64,000 nucleotides of DNA from GCA-2688775 sp035288865 (GCA_035288865.1 DATDZA010000017.1:16989-80988), one strand, 5' to 3'. Positions 1 to 8,899 are shown, numbered from the stretch's first letter. The notes: generated from the letters alone by a model not told the origin. Numbers and translations: made by a program.

Positions 1-1592
1 TTAAGTGTTATAGGAAGAGCGGCAACGAACGGATAGAAGAATTACAGAATCAGGCCTCACAGTCTGGCAAATTTGAAGTATCAACTTACGAGGAAAGGGA
101 CGTCGAATGTAATTTTCAGCAGAGTCCGAACCTTAAAAAATTTGAAGTCGGCTCAAGCAATAATATAATTTTATCCTTAACTTACAATTTTGCAACAAGC
201 GCTTACCAAAAAATGTATTTCATTGATAGAGACAGATTGCGGGCGCTGACACGTGAAAATATAGACCCTTTGAAGCAATATGGAATTACCGACTTAAGCA
301 GTTCGTCTTCACTTGATGATACAAGTAGTGGGCCCGCGGCAGTCTATACAAACGGGCCTGTTGAAGTTGCTACGCAGGTGCAAAAACTTGTTCCAGTTGA
401 TAAAGAGCCAACCGCAGTAGCATCGGTTCTGCTTGGCATACTTCTTCAAAACAGAAACCAGATTTCAGATAAGAATGGCCAGCCAATAGGCGAATGGGAA
501 GGAAAAATAAACAAGATAAATCAATTGGCTGTAATACTTCCCCCCGGGATTACTATTCCTCATTTTGATCCTTCAAATCCGAATAGCGTTAAAAACTGTA
601 ATCCTATAAATTTTAAGGAGTATAGTAAGACTGATTGTATATCAGAGTGTATAAACCTTGATGTTGAAGGGAAGAAGAAATGCGAAAATGAATGCACTTC
701 GCTTTTCAGAGATGACAGCAGCGGCCGTGACACCTACACCGGATATCAGCTTGACGTGAGTCAAATTAGAAATAATACTGAGGTTAGGGACATCGACCGC
801 TACAAGACTTTCACATGCAGATTAACAGTTTCAAAAGATGTGCTTGATAATACACCAATCACAACAAAATTCATCAGGATAAGGGCTAAATATGATTATC
901 TAATCGAAAAATCCTACGATGTTGTTGTTGAAAAAGCGCCGATACCTTATGATGAGTATGGCCCGTCAGAAACCGGGTATACTCCATTTGGGGATGAGGG
1001 TACAGACCAAAGAAACGAACCAGATGTTGCCGCGACAGATACGGAAATTGATGCTTACCTAACCTATAAGAAATCTCCCTTGCAGGGCATAGGCCAATGC
1101 ATGGAAAATGCTAAAAATAGAACAAAAGTTCCAACAGCAGTCATGGTAAGTGTTGCGTTGCTTGAAAGCAAGAAACCAAAAACAACCGGCTTTGGCACTC
1201 TGTCAGACCTCGCAACACAATCAAAGAATTTGTTTGGTGTGAAATGTACTCCCAATTGGATTACAAAAAAATGTCCAACTCCTAACGAGGGTGATAAATG
1301 CTGCAGGACGTACGATAAATCCGACCTTGACAAAAAATATGAGCCAAATGCCCCGAATAATTATAGAATTTATGTAAGTCGATGTGCTTCGGTAAATGAT
1401 TTTGCCGACATTATAAGTAAAGAAAGTAGATATAGAAGTGCTATGGGTTCTACAAATGATCCAGAGACCATGATAACAAAAATAGGGGCGGCAGGATACG
1501 CAAGCGATACTGAATGGGCCACTAAAATTAAATTAATGTATAGAGATTTACAGAAATACTTGTCCACGCGTTCAATAACTGCACAAACATAA
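1..1592 (+). CDS. Secreted protein with C-terminal glucosaminidase domain (5' partial)
   Basis: The frame is open to the window edge, so the true start lies upstream; about 529 residues are visible. The last ~165 residues (from about base 1075) look like a FlgJ/LytG-type glucosaminidase domain: an alanine-rich helix with a glutamate in ALLES (near 1155-1170) at the catalytic Glu position, then NLFGVKC, and a final segment with AGYASD and a helix resembling the AGYATD end of that family. The middle (bases ~590-940) is cysteine-rich and ends in a beta segment matching the C-termini of the three lipoproteins downstream. The family cleaves beta-1,4 glycan bonds in peptidoglycan; its substrate in an archaeon is unknown. 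The gene sits 4 bp before the next one, so they are probably co-transcribed. Confidence 0.7.
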   Translation, partial: KCYRKSGNERIEELQNQASQSGKFEVSTYEERDVECNFQQSPNLKKFEVGSSNNIILSLTYNFATSAYQKMYFIDRDRLRALTRENIDPLKQYGITDLSSSSSLDDTSSGPAAVYTNGPVEVATQVQKLVPVDKEPTAVASVLLGILLQNRNQISDKNGQPIGEWEGKINKINQLAVILPPGITIPHFDPSNPNSVKNCNPINFKEYSKTDCISECINLDVEGKKKCENECTSLFRDDSSGRDTYTGYQLDVSQIRNNTEVRDIDRYKTFTCRLTVSKDVLDNTPITTKFIRIRAKYDYLIEKSYDVVVEKAPIPYDEYGPSETGYTPFGDEGTDQRNEPDVAATDTEIDAYLTYKKSPLQGIGQCMENAKNRTKVPTAVMVSVALLESKKPKTTGFGTLSDLATQSKNLFGVKCTPNWITKKCPTPNEGDKCCRTYDKSDLDKKYEPNAPNNYRIYVSRCASVNDFADIISKESRYRSAMGSTNDPETMITKIGAAGYASDTEWATKIKLMYRDLQKYLSTRSITAQT

Positions 1593-1596
1593 GACA

Positions 1597-2667
1597 ATGA
1601 TAACCAAAAATATTATTTTATTTTTATTATTATCCATGTTTTTGATAGGATGCAATGCAGCAACCGGCAATAATAATAAAAATCAGGCAGTAACTTTTAC
1701 AGGAACCGATGGAATCACGGCAGAATTTGCAGCAAGTGCACCCGCAAAAACAGTTTTTGAAAATAGCTATTTTCCAATTTTAATAAGAATAAGAAATATG
1801 GGTGCTTATTCAATTCCAAAAGATCCTGCAAATACGCAAGGCCTGATTACTATAGGCAGAGAAAAAGATTATGTGCCGATTCTTGAAATTGAAGAGAACA
1901 GCAGGCTTGCAAAAAACAGCGGCCCAGGTGACAATGAAATGACATTTTTTGTTGATGGCAAAAGCCAGATTAACCCAAATGGCGATGAATTGGTTGCATC
2001 CCTGAAGGCAAAAACAAGCAATCTTGACGCGCAAAGTGAACGGCGAATTTCAACTATTACTGCAAATTTATGTTATCCCTACAAGACAGCTCTGAGCACC
2101 ACAGTTTGTATTGATCCAGACATAGAAGGCCTCCGCCCAGGAAAAAAAGTTTGTAAAGTTGCTGCCCAACCATTTGCAAATGGGCAGGGTGCGCCATTGG
2201 CGATAGTGAAAATTGAATCATCAATGCTTCCAGATGTAGACAATAATGTGATAAAGCCACAATTCATTATTTATGTTGAGAATAGAGGACACGGAAATCC
2301 TGTAAATTTGGCAGGTTTCAGGAATGCCTGCAGAAATGATTTTGATATTAATGACCCAATCAATAATCGATGGAATGTCGCCAGTTTAAGGGCGTTTACA
2401 GCCGACGGCACAGGAAAAGTGCAGCTTATTTGCTGTCCAAATAAATTAGGTTATTGTCCCGATAATGACAAGGATCCAGTCAATGTGGACAACTTTGCTG
2501 GATTTATAAGATTGAAAGACAATAAAGATTTTATCAGATGCACTTTCAAAAATGGCATACCAAAAACCTTTGACGCCTACACATCACCTCTTCAAATAGA
2601 AATTGATTATGGTTATGTGCAAACCATTTCAACAAACTTTATTATCCAAAAGCCGCTTAAATACTAG
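1597..2667 (+). CDS. Paralogous secreted lipoprotein, copy 1
   Basis: A 356-residue protein with a signal peptide ending in a lipobox (FLIGC, Cys about residue 19), so probably lipid-anchored on the outside of the cell membrane. The mature part shares a pattern with the proteins at 2764 and 4018: TDGITAEF-type start, a central CYxYxT...VCIDPD block, a VCxV...GAPxxI block, and a terminal strand set with one Cys followed by IxIDYGY. No enzyme motif is visible. It follows the glucosaminidase gene by 4 bp and probably belongs to the same operon. Function unknown; an envelope or cell-contact role is inference. Confidence 0.75.
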   Translation: MITKNIILFLLLSMFLIGCNAATGNNNKNQAVTFTGTDGITAEFAASAPAKTVFENSYFPILIRIRNMGAYSIPKDPANTQGLITIGREKDYVPILEIEENSRLAKNSGPGDNEMTFFVDGKSQINPNGDELVASLKAKTSNLDAQSERRISTITANLCYPYKTALSTTVCIDPDIEGLRPGKKVCKVAAQPFANGQGAPLAIVKIESSMLPDVDNNVIKPQFIIYVENRGHGNPVNLAGFRNACRNDFDINDPINNRWNVASLRAFTADGTGKVQLICCPNKLGYCPDNDKDPVNVDNFAGFIRLKDNKDFIRCTFKNGIPKTFDAYTSPLQIEIDYGYVQTISTNFIIQKPLKY

Positions 2668-2711
2668 AATTAACAAATTTTGAATAAATAAAATGAAAAA
2701 TATTTTTTAAT

Positions 2712-2740
2712 TTTAAAGGACATTTCGACACCTTTAAATA
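2712..2740 (+). promoter_or_regulatory. Promoter with inverted repeat around TATA box
   Basis: TTTAAAGG (2712-2719) and CCTTTAAA (2731-2738) form a perfect 8-bp inverted repeat whose right arm contains the TATA box, 31 bp before the ATG at 2764. The 15-mer CGACACCTTTAAATA recurs exactly upstream of tyrS at 9123-9137, also with an upstream TTTAAAGG arm. The spacing predicts a leaderless transcript. Confidence 0.55.
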
Positions 2741-2763
2741 AAGAAAATATAACTTAGATTAAA

Positions 2764-3861
2764 ATGAAAAAATCCAAAAATTTTATTATTATTGCATTTT
2801 TATTAATTTTTGTCTTCTCAATTTCTGCATGCAGCAATAAATCTTCCGACACCACATCAAAAGAAGAAGTAAGGGTAGGAACACAGGGTATTATTGCAAA
2901 TTTCCTGCCAAACAACCCCCCCGATAAATTACACGCGGAATCTGACAGTGCAAGAAACCAATTTGATGTCGTTTTGGAACTTAGAAACCAGGGGGCTTAT
3001 CCTCAGCCTGAAGACTCAGCTGGCGGCTTGGGTGGCCCAAAGGGACGACTATATTTAAGCGGCTATGATCCTTATATTATTACTTTGACACCAAAAGCAC
3101 CCAAGAACGGGCAATCAGCCACAGGCGCGGATTTAAATCAGTTGGCTCTTGATGGAAAAAGCACAATCAATCCCAACGGCGGCCAGGATATTCTGGCATT
3201 TCAGGGCAGTATAGATTATTCTAAACTTAAAGTGGATAAATACGATGTCATTTTGCTTGCAACCGCATGCTACCAGTATCAAACTGTGGTCGGCCCCACA
3301 GTGTGCATAGACCCCGACCCCTACACAACAGTAAACCAAAAGAAAGTATGCCAGGTTAAAGATACGGTACTTTCAAGCCAGGGCGCTCCAGTCGCTATTA
3401 CTAGTATTATCGAAGAGGCCTTTGACCAAAAAACTCAGTTTAAAATAACAATAAAGAACGTCGGCGGTGGAGAAATCATCAAGAAAGAATCATTGGATAA
3501 ATGCGACCCTTACGGAAAAAGTACGACTGCTGCAGGCTCGTCAAGTTCTGGCAAGATTGAGAGGGATGATTTGGACAAGGTGTATGTCGATTTTGTGAAA
3601 ATGGCAGATCGTGCAATAACATGCGGCCCATTCGCCGATGGCACCGTAAAAGGAACAAGTGGAAATTTGAGAATGATTAACGGCGAGGGATTCATAATAT
3701 GCGAATTGCAGAAATCAAAAAGTGAATATTCTCAGACAAACACTGCTTACACAACCCCAATGGTGATTCACTTAACCTATGGTTATAGGACTTCCGTAAT
3801 GCGTACAATGCAGATAATAAGAGAACCATCAAGCACGGGATCGCCAACTTCCAATCCTTAA
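2764..3861 (+). CDS. Paralogous secreted lipoprotein, copy 2
   Basis: A 365-residue protein with a signal peptide and lipobox (SISAC). It has the same conserved blocks as the 1597 protein: TQGIIANF near the start, ATACYQYQT followed by VCIDPD in the middle, GAPVAI, then RMINGEGFIIC and a beta-rich end. A serine/glycine-rich stretch lies near residue 260 and the tail is low-complexity. It has its own TATA box, so it may be expressed separately from the upstream pair. No catalytic motif is visible. Function unknown; it is one of four proteins here sharing the terminal domain. Confidence 0.75.
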   Translation: MKKSKNFIIIAFLLIFVFSISACSNKSSDTTSKEEVRVGTQGIIANFLPNNPPDKLHAESDSARNQFDVVLELRNQGAYPQPEDSAGGLGGPKGRLYLSGYDPYIITLTPKAPKNGQSATGADLNQLALDGKSTINPNGGQDILAFQGSIDYSKLKVDKYDVILLATACYQYQTVVGPTVCIDPDPYTTVNQKKVCQVKDTVLSSQGAPVAITSIIEEAFDQKTQFKITIKNVGGGEIIKKESLDKCDPYGKSTTAAGSSSSGKIERDDLDKVYVDFVKMADRAITCGPFADGTVKGTSGNLRMINGEGFIICELQKSKSEYSQTNTAYTTPMVIHLTYGYRTSVMRTMQIIREPSSTGSPTSNP

Positions 3862-3909
3862 ACAGAAAACTTTATATACCTACATCAAAATAAAATCAAT
3901 TAAATTTAA

Positions 3910-3960
3910 AGAGAACTTTGAATAAATCATTAAGTTTATATATTTCGTTTAAAGTTCTCT
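3910..3960. repeat. Dispersed palindromic hairpin, copy A
   Basis: AGAGAACTTT (3910-3919) and AAAGTTCTCT (3951-3960) form a perfect 10-bp inverted repeat around an AT-rich loop. Related GAGAAYTTTGA palindromes lie at 9021-9058 and 23569-23655, each just downstream of a plus-strand gene. This suggests a 3'-end or terminator hairpin family, or a small mobile palindrome. Confidence 0.5.
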
Positions 3961-4017
3961 AAGGTAGTTTTAACAAAATTGATATATTTTAAAATTACCA
4001 ATTGAAAAGAGGCAAAA

Positions 4018-5034
4018 ATGAGTAAACAAAATTATATTCTTGCATTCTTGGTCATATTAGTTCTTTTTGTTTCATCATGCAGTGGAAAGAGCGGTGCATC
4101 AACCGGCAGCGCCCCAAGAACGCCTTTTATCGGCGGCACAGCCGGAATTACGATCAATTTTGAAAAGGACACGCCTCCTCCTGAAGTTACCGACGATGAC
4201 ACGTTTGGATTCAGGGCGATTATAGATTTGAAGAATGAAGGTGAGTACAGTGTTCCACGAGACGCAGTTAAGGTAAATCTTGTTGGATTTGATCCGGCAG
4301 ACTTCGGAAAGTCATTTGATGATTTAAGGGATGTGCTTCCAGATGACAACCTTGATGCGAAGAGGAGAGATGCCGAGGGCAATATTTTAGAGGGCACGAC
4401 AACTTATGCGCAATTCCCGAGAAGCGGCGATGATTTCATTCCAACGAAATTCCCCGGCAACACACCATTTACTTTTAGGGCAGATGTATGCTATAATTAC
4501 CAGACTCAGGCCGACGCCCAGCTTTGCATATTAAGGGATATGATTAACATCAGGCAGGATGCAATATGCATACCGACCCAAGGCAGAACAGTTTATAGTT
4601 CATCAGCACCAGTTCAGGTTGTAAATTTCAGGCAGAGTGTTATAGGGAAAGACAAGATATCATTTACATTTGATGTTGTATTAAGCGGCAATGTTGATGT
4701 CTTCTGGAGCAGGGAAAAGAGAAAGCCGGTAACTTTTGATGACGGCTGCCCGAGAAACCCAACTGCAAGAAGGGCAGTTGAAAACAATGTCGGGGTTACC
4801 ATAACTGAAATTCCTACGGATCCTTTGTTCTCTGAATTGAAATGCGGCGGCTTAGACGGCGGCTCAACAGGAGTTGTCAGGATGATAAATGGTAGGAGAT
4901 CAATTACATGCACAGCCTCGATTGTTCAGGACAGGCTTGACTTGGAGAAGACAGTCGGCATTTTGCTCGAGTATAATGTTCTCGACAACAAAGAAACTCA
5001 GGTTCTTATCAAGCACCTTGCAGAAGGGCCTTAA
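4018..5034 (+). CDS. Paralogous secreted lipoprotein, copy 3
   Basis: A 338-residue protein with a signal peptide and lipobox (FVSSC). It aligns by eye with the two upstream lipoproteins: GTAGITINF start, DVCYNYQT with a nearby LCI, a SSAPVQV block, and a C-terminal VRMINGRRSITC with IxLEYN. It is more basic and has fewer cysteines than the other copies. The start is preceded by a GAGG ribosome-binding-like sequence and by a TATA-like stretch at 3982-3991. It closes the plus-strand cluster. Function unknown. Confidence 0.75.
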   Translation: MSKQNYILAFLVILVLFVSSCSGKSGASTGSAPRTPFIGGTAGITINFEKDTPPPEVTDDDTFGFRAIIDLKNEGEYSVPRDAVKVNLVGFDPADFGKSFDDLRDVLPDDNLDAKRRDAEGNILEGTTTYAQFPRSGDDFIPTKFPGNTPFTFRADVCYNYQTQADAQLCILRDMINIRQDAICIPTQGRTVYSSSAPVQVVNFRQSVIGKDKISFTFDVVLSGNVDVFWSREKRKPVTFDDGCPRNPTARRAVENNVGVTITEIPTDPLFSELKCGGLDGGSTGVVRMINGRRSITCTASIVQDRLDLEKTVGILLEYNVLDNKETQVLIKHLAEGP

Positions 5035-5110
5035 ATTTTAAGATTTTATTTTTTTAAATTTATTTTCTCAATTTGATTTTATTAAATTAGCTGAAATCGA
5101 AACCAATAAA

Positions 5111-6073
5111 TTATTTATTTCCAACCAGCGCAAACTGGCTCAATAAAGCTTCTAACTGTATAAATTCATCGGAGCCTTCCGTCATCCGAAATTCTATTTC
5201 GCCGCATTTCTCAATAAGAATCATCTTAGATTTATTATCTGTATCCAGATCAATAATCTCTTTCTGTATCTGTTTTATTACATCAGAGCCTGCCAATCCA
5301 TAAGTAAGCATCAAATCCAGTAATTTGTTTCTTGCATCAATAAATTTGTTCTTTAATGCCAATTCCAAAACTTCTTTTATCTCTTTCGGCTTTGCTATCG
5401 AAGCCATTGAATGCACCAAATCTTCTGTGATATGATTTTCAATTGCTCCCGCGCTTTGCAGAATATTTTCCAGCTTCCTGCAGTCGCCTTCTGAAACCTC
5501 ATAAAGCGCCTCTTTAGCCTTATCGTCAATCTTCAGTTTTTCTTCCTTGGCAATGTTGTCTATAATTTCAAAAATTTCTTTTTTATCAAGCCTCTTGAAC
5601 CTGAAAACAACACATCTGCTCTGGATTGGGTCAATTATTTTTGAAGAATAATTCGCAGACAGTACAAACCTGCACGTCTGAGTGTAATTCTCCATAGTTC
5701 TCCTCAAAGCCTGCTGTGCTTCTCTTGTTAAGGCGTCACATTCGTCTAGATAAATTATTTTGAAGGGAACATCCCCTATAGCCCTTGTTCTTGCAAAATC
5801 TTTTACTTTGTTTCTTATAATATCAATTCCTCTTTCATCTGAAGCATTCAGCTCAAGAAAATTCTGATGCCACAGGTCTTTGAAAAGTTTTTTTGCTATC
5901 ACTAAAGCCAAGCTCGTTTTTCCTACACCGGCAGGCCCCGCAAACATCAAATGAGGCAGGTTCTTTTGCTCAACAAACGCCTTCACTCTTTTTACTATAT
6001 CTTTCTGGCCCTTAATGTCAGAGAAATCACTAGGCCTGTACTTCTCGGTCCACAGAGATTTTTCTACATTCAT
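5111..6073 (-). CDS. rfcS: Replication factor C small subunit
   Basis: A 320-residue AAA+ clamp-loader subunit that loads PCNA onto primed DNA. Visible motifs in order: WTEKYRP at the N-terminus, Walker A GPAGVGKTS (~45-53), NASDERG, Walker B LDECDAL, sensor 1 LSANY, and the SRC motif QSRCVVFRF with its arginine finger, then the helical C-terminal collar. Length matches archaeal RfcS. PCNA is encoded at 44356. A TATA-like TTTAAAC lies about 30 bp before the ATG on the minus strand. The large subunit is not in the window. Confidence 0.95.
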   Translation of the reverse strand: MNVEKSLWTEKYRPSDFSDIKGQKDIVKRVKAFVEQKNLPHLMFAGPAGVGKTSLALVIAKKLFKDLWHQNFLELNASDERGIDIIRNKVKDFARTRAIGDVPFKIIYLDECDALTREAQQALRRTMENYTQTCRFVLSANYSSKIIDPIQSRCVVFRFKRLDKKEIFEIIDNIAKEEKLKIDDKAKEALYEVSEGDCRKLENILQSAGAIENHITEDLVHSMASIAKPKEIKEVLELALKNKFIDARNKLLDLMLTYGLAGSDVIKQIQKEIIDLDTDNKSKMILIEKCGEIEFRMTEGSDEFIQLEALLSQFALVGNK

Positions 6074-6120
6074 TTTTGATATCTGAGAAACACTATATTG
6101 TTTAAAAAGGTATTTATACC

Positions 6121-6516
6121 CTACTTTAGATTTTTGACATCTTTAATTATTTTCAAGTTTCTTATGGGAAGATAGAAAGTTAATCCCAAAACTATGATCA
6201 GGAAAATTGAAAACAAATATCCCATTATTCCAATATTTAAGAAAGAATTCCAATTTTTGATGCCCTTCAAAGTATAAATAGAATATATAACCATAATTAA
6301 AAATATAAATAATACAATATAATTTATTGCTAGTATACTTTTCAATTTATTAGCATCAATAATAGATGGAGTAATAAATCCAGGAACTTTAGAATTTACT
6401 TCTCGAAAACATTTTTTATGATACAGGGCAAGTATTGGAATGTTTATATGGCGCCAATAGCTTATAATTAAATCATTTCTAGAATTTATAGGTTGTTTGC
6501 AGTTTTCGCATTTCAT
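6121..6516 (-). CDS. Small membrane protein with N-terminal zinc-binding motif
   Basis: About 131 residues if translation begins at the ATG at 6516; an upstream in-frame ATG at 6561 would overlap the preceding gene. The N-terminus has CENC and a later HKKC, consistent with one zinc site. Two strongly hydrophobic segments follow (about residues 58-80 and 95-120), then a basic tail. No family recognised. It lies 17 bp after the lipoprotein gene at 6534 on the same strand and is probably co-transcribed with it. Confidence 0.55.
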   Translation of the reverse strand: MKCENCKQPINSRNDLIISYWRHINIPILALYHKKCFREVNSKVPGFITPSIIDANKLKSILAINYIVLFIFLIMVIYSIYTLKGIKNWNSFLNIGIMGYLFSIFLIIVLGLTFYLPIRNLKIIKDVKNLK

Positions 6517-6533
6517 ATTGATTACTTTGTTAG

Positions 6534-6890
6534 TTACTGCTCGTTTACTTGCTTTTGGCACAAATCTTTTAGTAAATTAAGTTCGGCATCAGATACACCA
6601 AAACTTGGATCTGCAAGATTATTGCATATTTCAGGATCATTTTTATCCAAAGCAACTCCGATTATGCAGCCACCAACTGCAGCGGACCTTGCACCCGGCA
6701 CAGCACCAACAATTCTACTGCAAAAAGAAACATCATTACTCTTTAATGCCATAGTCGTGAAACATAAGTCTTTCCTCATATTACTCTTAAAATTTTCACA
6801 TTTCGATGCCTCTGTATTATAAGATTTGGCGCACCCAGAAATAATAAAAATTCCTAAAACTAAGATTGAGAATAATAAAATTTTATTCAT
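6534..6890 (-). CDS. Small lipoprotein with conserved cysteines
   Basis: About 118 residues from the ATG at 6890, the start that places the signal peptide correctly (MNKILLFS then lipobox ISGC). The mature part has five further cysteines (KCENF, DLCFT, FCSRI, GGCII, EICNN) in a helical context, and a last one in DLCQK, suggesting disulphides outside the cell. A TATA-like ATATTTATAT lies roughly 30 bp upstream. Similar short Cys-rich lipoproteins are common in DPANN genomes, but I cannot name a family. Confidence 0.6.
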   Translation of the reverse strand: MNKILLFSILVLGIFIISGCAKSYNTEASKCENFKSNMRKDLCFTTMALKSNDVSFCSRIVGAVPGARSAAVGGCIIGVALDKNDPEICNNLADPSFGVSDAELNLLKDLCQKQVNEQ

Positions 6891-7013
6891 GTTTAATGTT
6901 AAAATGGATTTACATACATATAAATATATCGTTTGCAATTAAAAGTTATTCGAACTTAAAATCAAAAACTAAGAATGTTATTATTTTTTAATCATTAACA
7001 TAAAAATAAAATC

Positions 7014-7277
7014 TTAAATTATATCCTCTTCAGCAACAACCATGAAATCGCCGATTGCGATAACTGCGCTGAAAGGTATCAGAATATGCCCTTCCTTGTC
7101 TTTTTCTAGCTCTAATTTCTCTGTGTAAGAAGTCGGATTATGAAGAACCATATGTATCAATTCGCCTGAGCGTGTCTCAAATATAATATCGCCTACTTCG
7201 CCAAACCTCTTTCCTGTCTTTGAAACAACAGTCTTTCCAATCAGCTGCTTTGAGAATTTCTTATCGTCTTCCGGCAT
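7014..7277 (-). CDS. PRC-barrel domain protein
   Basis: An 87-residue protein made almost entirely of one PRC-barrel: LIGKTVVSKTGKRFGEVGDI at the start and IPFSAVIAIGDFMVV at the end, as in small archaeal PRC-barrel proteins. These domains usually mediate protein or RNA contacts. A purine-rich GAGGGAAG lies just before the ATG as a ribosome-binding site. A second PRC-barrel protein is encoded at 40297. Its partner cannot be deduced from the neighbours. Confidence 0.75.
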   Translation of the reverse strand: MPEDDKKFSKQLIGKTVVSKTGKRFGEVGDIIFETRSGELIHMVLHNPTSYTEKLELEKDKEGHILIPFSAVIAIGDFMVVAEEDII

Positions 7278-7401
7278 TTTCTTCCCTCTTAAGTTAATAC
7301 GAAATATTGTTGGGCAGGTTGTATTTAAATTTATCGAAAATGCCCCGCAATATGGTCTAATTTTCTATATAATTATTGTCAAATTACCTTATAATCGCCA
7401 C

Positions 7402-8256
7402 TTAGGCTAACATGTTGTTTATCTTCAATAATTTGTTCATTTCTTCTTCATTGTAGCAAGTTTCCCTTAATCCGCATTTAACACATTTATTCTCATTATT
7501 GCAGAAATCCGGCAAATTCTTGTTTTCCAATAGACCAATTACTTCATTTACTATTTGCCTTACCTCATCCTTCATGAAAGGATTTATTGCAATGTGCCTT
7601 TTTTCTTTTGTGTCAAGGTAAAAAACAAACCCCTCCTTTATCGGCTTCCTGAATTTTTCCTGCAAAAGCATGGAGTAAGCTGCTATCTGTATGCGGTGCG
7701 AAGGCCATACGCCTGAATATGGGGCCCTTCCTGTTTTCAGTTCAAACGGCACATAATCTTGCTCATAAACATGAACTTGGTCAATTATTCCTTTTAATTT
7801 CAATTCCTCTGACTCAACTCTCAGCTCTGACAAAATTTTCGGCGTCAGTCTCTGCCACAATTCATCTCCAAAAACATTATTTTTTAGTATGAAATCAAAA
7901 ACATTTTTTGACCTTGTAACCGATTCTTCCATTATGAACGGGAATGATTTTCTATAAGCGTCAAGCATGTTTAAATTTATTTTCTTTAACCTGTCTTTGT
8001 TGTCCGCAATGCTCTTCCTTAGAAATTTCAGGTGATTTTGCTCGTATAATTGTTGCATTTCCGCAAATTCCATTTTTTTTGTTATGGAAGTGACAATAAA
8101 CTCTTCATTCTTGTTTATCTTGTCATAAGTCTCGTGCCTTATGCTTCCCATAACCAAAGACTCCTTGGGCGGCTCTGCCTGCATCAAAACTTTTTCAAGA
8201 AACAGCTTTCTGGAGCAGTACAGGTAGCTGGACAACAAAGTAACAGAGATTTTCAT
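7402..8256 (-). CDS. Cas4-family (RecB-like) exonuclease
   Basis: A 284-residue PD-(D/E)XK nuclease of the Cas4/Dna2 type. Visible: YLYCSRKLF at the N-terminus (first Fe-S cysteine), an H in IRHETYD, the metal-binding GIIDQV and FELKTG (D and ExK), the QIAAYSMLL helix, and three C-terminal cysteines in NKCVKCGLRETC completing a four-Cys Fe-S cluster. Family members resect DNA ends. There is no CRISPR array or other cas gene in the window, so a repair role is more likely than spacer acquisition. Its promoter carries the ACCAYTGGACATCTTCAC box (8293-8310) just upstream of a TATA box about 30 bp before the ATG. Confidence 0.8.
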   Translation of the reverse strand: MKISVTLLSSYLYCSRKLFLEKVLMQAEPPKESLVMGSIRHETYDKINKNEEFIVTSITKKMEFAEMQQLYEQNHLKFLRKSIADNKDRLKKINLNMLDAYRKSFPFIMEESVTRSKNVFDFILKNNVFGDELWQRLTPKILSELRVESEELKLKGIIDQVHVYEQDYVPFELKTGRAPYSGVWPSHRIQIAAYSMLLQEKFRKPIKEGFVFYLDTKEKRHIAINPFMKDEVRQIVNEVIGLLENKNLPDFCNNENKCVKCGLRETCYNEEEMNKLLKINNMLA

Positions 8257-8277
8257 TAGACTTATACTTCAGAATTG

Positions 8278-8310
8278 GTTTATAAAGTTTACGTGAAGAT
8301 GTCCAGTGGT
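8278..8310 (-). promoter_or_regulatory. Promoter of Cas4-like gene with shared 18-bp upstream box
   Basis: Read on the minus strand: the box ACCACTGGACATCTTCAC (8310-8293), six bases, then the TATA box TTTATAAAC (8287-8279), with the ATG at 8256 about 30 bp further on. The box differs at one base from that before hjc (23107-23124) and is identical to that at 54019-54036. All three have the same 6-bp gap to the TATA box, which places the box next to the BRE, where a regulator or activator could bind. Confidence 0.7.
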
Positions 8311-8330
8311 TTATTAGACATGTAAAATAT

Positions 8331-8535
8331 GCTGCCAACAACAAGAATGGCAGGCAAACACGGATTTTCTCGGTGAAAATCCTACTCACAAAGGATTTTT
8401 CCCAACTTCGTAAGGAAAAATCCTCTGCATTCGATTTGCCGCCATTGTTGTTGGACGAAAACTGAGTGGAGAACAAAAATCAGTTACGAAGTTCTGATTT
8501 TTGTTTTCCGAATAGGGTTTTCTTCAAGAAAACCC
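8331..8535. ncRNA. Multi-hairpin element with complementary loops
   Basis: This gene-free stretch between 8257 and 8641 is dominated by stems. Outer stem 8335-8358 with 8435-8454 (20 pairs, two bulges) encloses hairpin 1 (8362-8369/8375-8382, 8 bp) and hairpin 2 (8392-8402/8414-8424, 11 bp). Then come hairpin 3 (8468-8483/8494-8509, 16 pairs, one G:U) and hairpin 4 (8515-8523/8527-8535, 9 bp). The loop of hairpin 2 (AACTTCGTAA, 8404-8413) is the exact reverse complement of the whole loop of hairpin 3 (TTACGAAGTT, 8484-8493). Strand is undecided. It could be a structured RNA, a regulatory leader or a palindromic mobile element; the ORFs crossing it look artificial. Confidence 0.55.
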
Positions 8536-8641
8536 GTGTTTGAGTCCATTGTTATTTTTGATGACAATTAAATTCTGCACTTTTACTTTTTAATTATACA
8601 AACCACAACCTTTATATTCTACTTATTCCAAGAATTAATCT

Positions 8642-8899
8642 ATGAAAGAAGGAGCTTTTATAGGGGCCGTTATAGCCTTGTTGATTTATATAATGCTGCC
8701 AATCTATGGCGATAATGGAACGCCGGCAAGCGTTTTTCCGACAGCTCAGGTAGTTTCTGACACGAATTCTTTTGACGGCTATGTCTCAAATCTGCCGTTC
8801 AGCACAATGATATTCTTTGCTTTGGAAATAATGGGAGTTTCTCTTGGCATAGGAGCCCAGATGATATTCAGGAAAGTATATGAGCCAAAGCAGCAATAA
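8642..8899 (+). CDS. Small two-helix membrane protein
   Basis: An 85-residue protein with two hydrophobic helices (about residues 5-22 and 55-75) joined by a polar loop, and a short basic end. A TATA-like TTTATATTC lies about 30 bp before the ATG, consistent with leaderless expression. No family recognised and no motif beyond the membrane segments. It stands alone between the hairpin block and the tyrS promoter region. Confidence 0.6.
   Translation: MKEGAFIGAVIALLIYIMLPIYGDNGTPASVFPTAQVVSDTNSFDGYVSNLPFSTMIFFALEIMGVSLGIGAQMIFRKVYEPKQQ

Noticed and set aside
7402..8256. CRISPR-Cas locus suggested by the Cas4-like nuclease
   Set aside because: No repeat-spacer array and no other cas gene is present in the window, and many archaea carry free-standing Cas4-family nucleases.
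8195..8476. Minus-strand 93-residue open frame across the hairpin block
   Set aside because: It overlaps the start of the Cas4-like gene, reads through strong palindromes, has no TATA or RBS at proper spacing and has unnatural composition.
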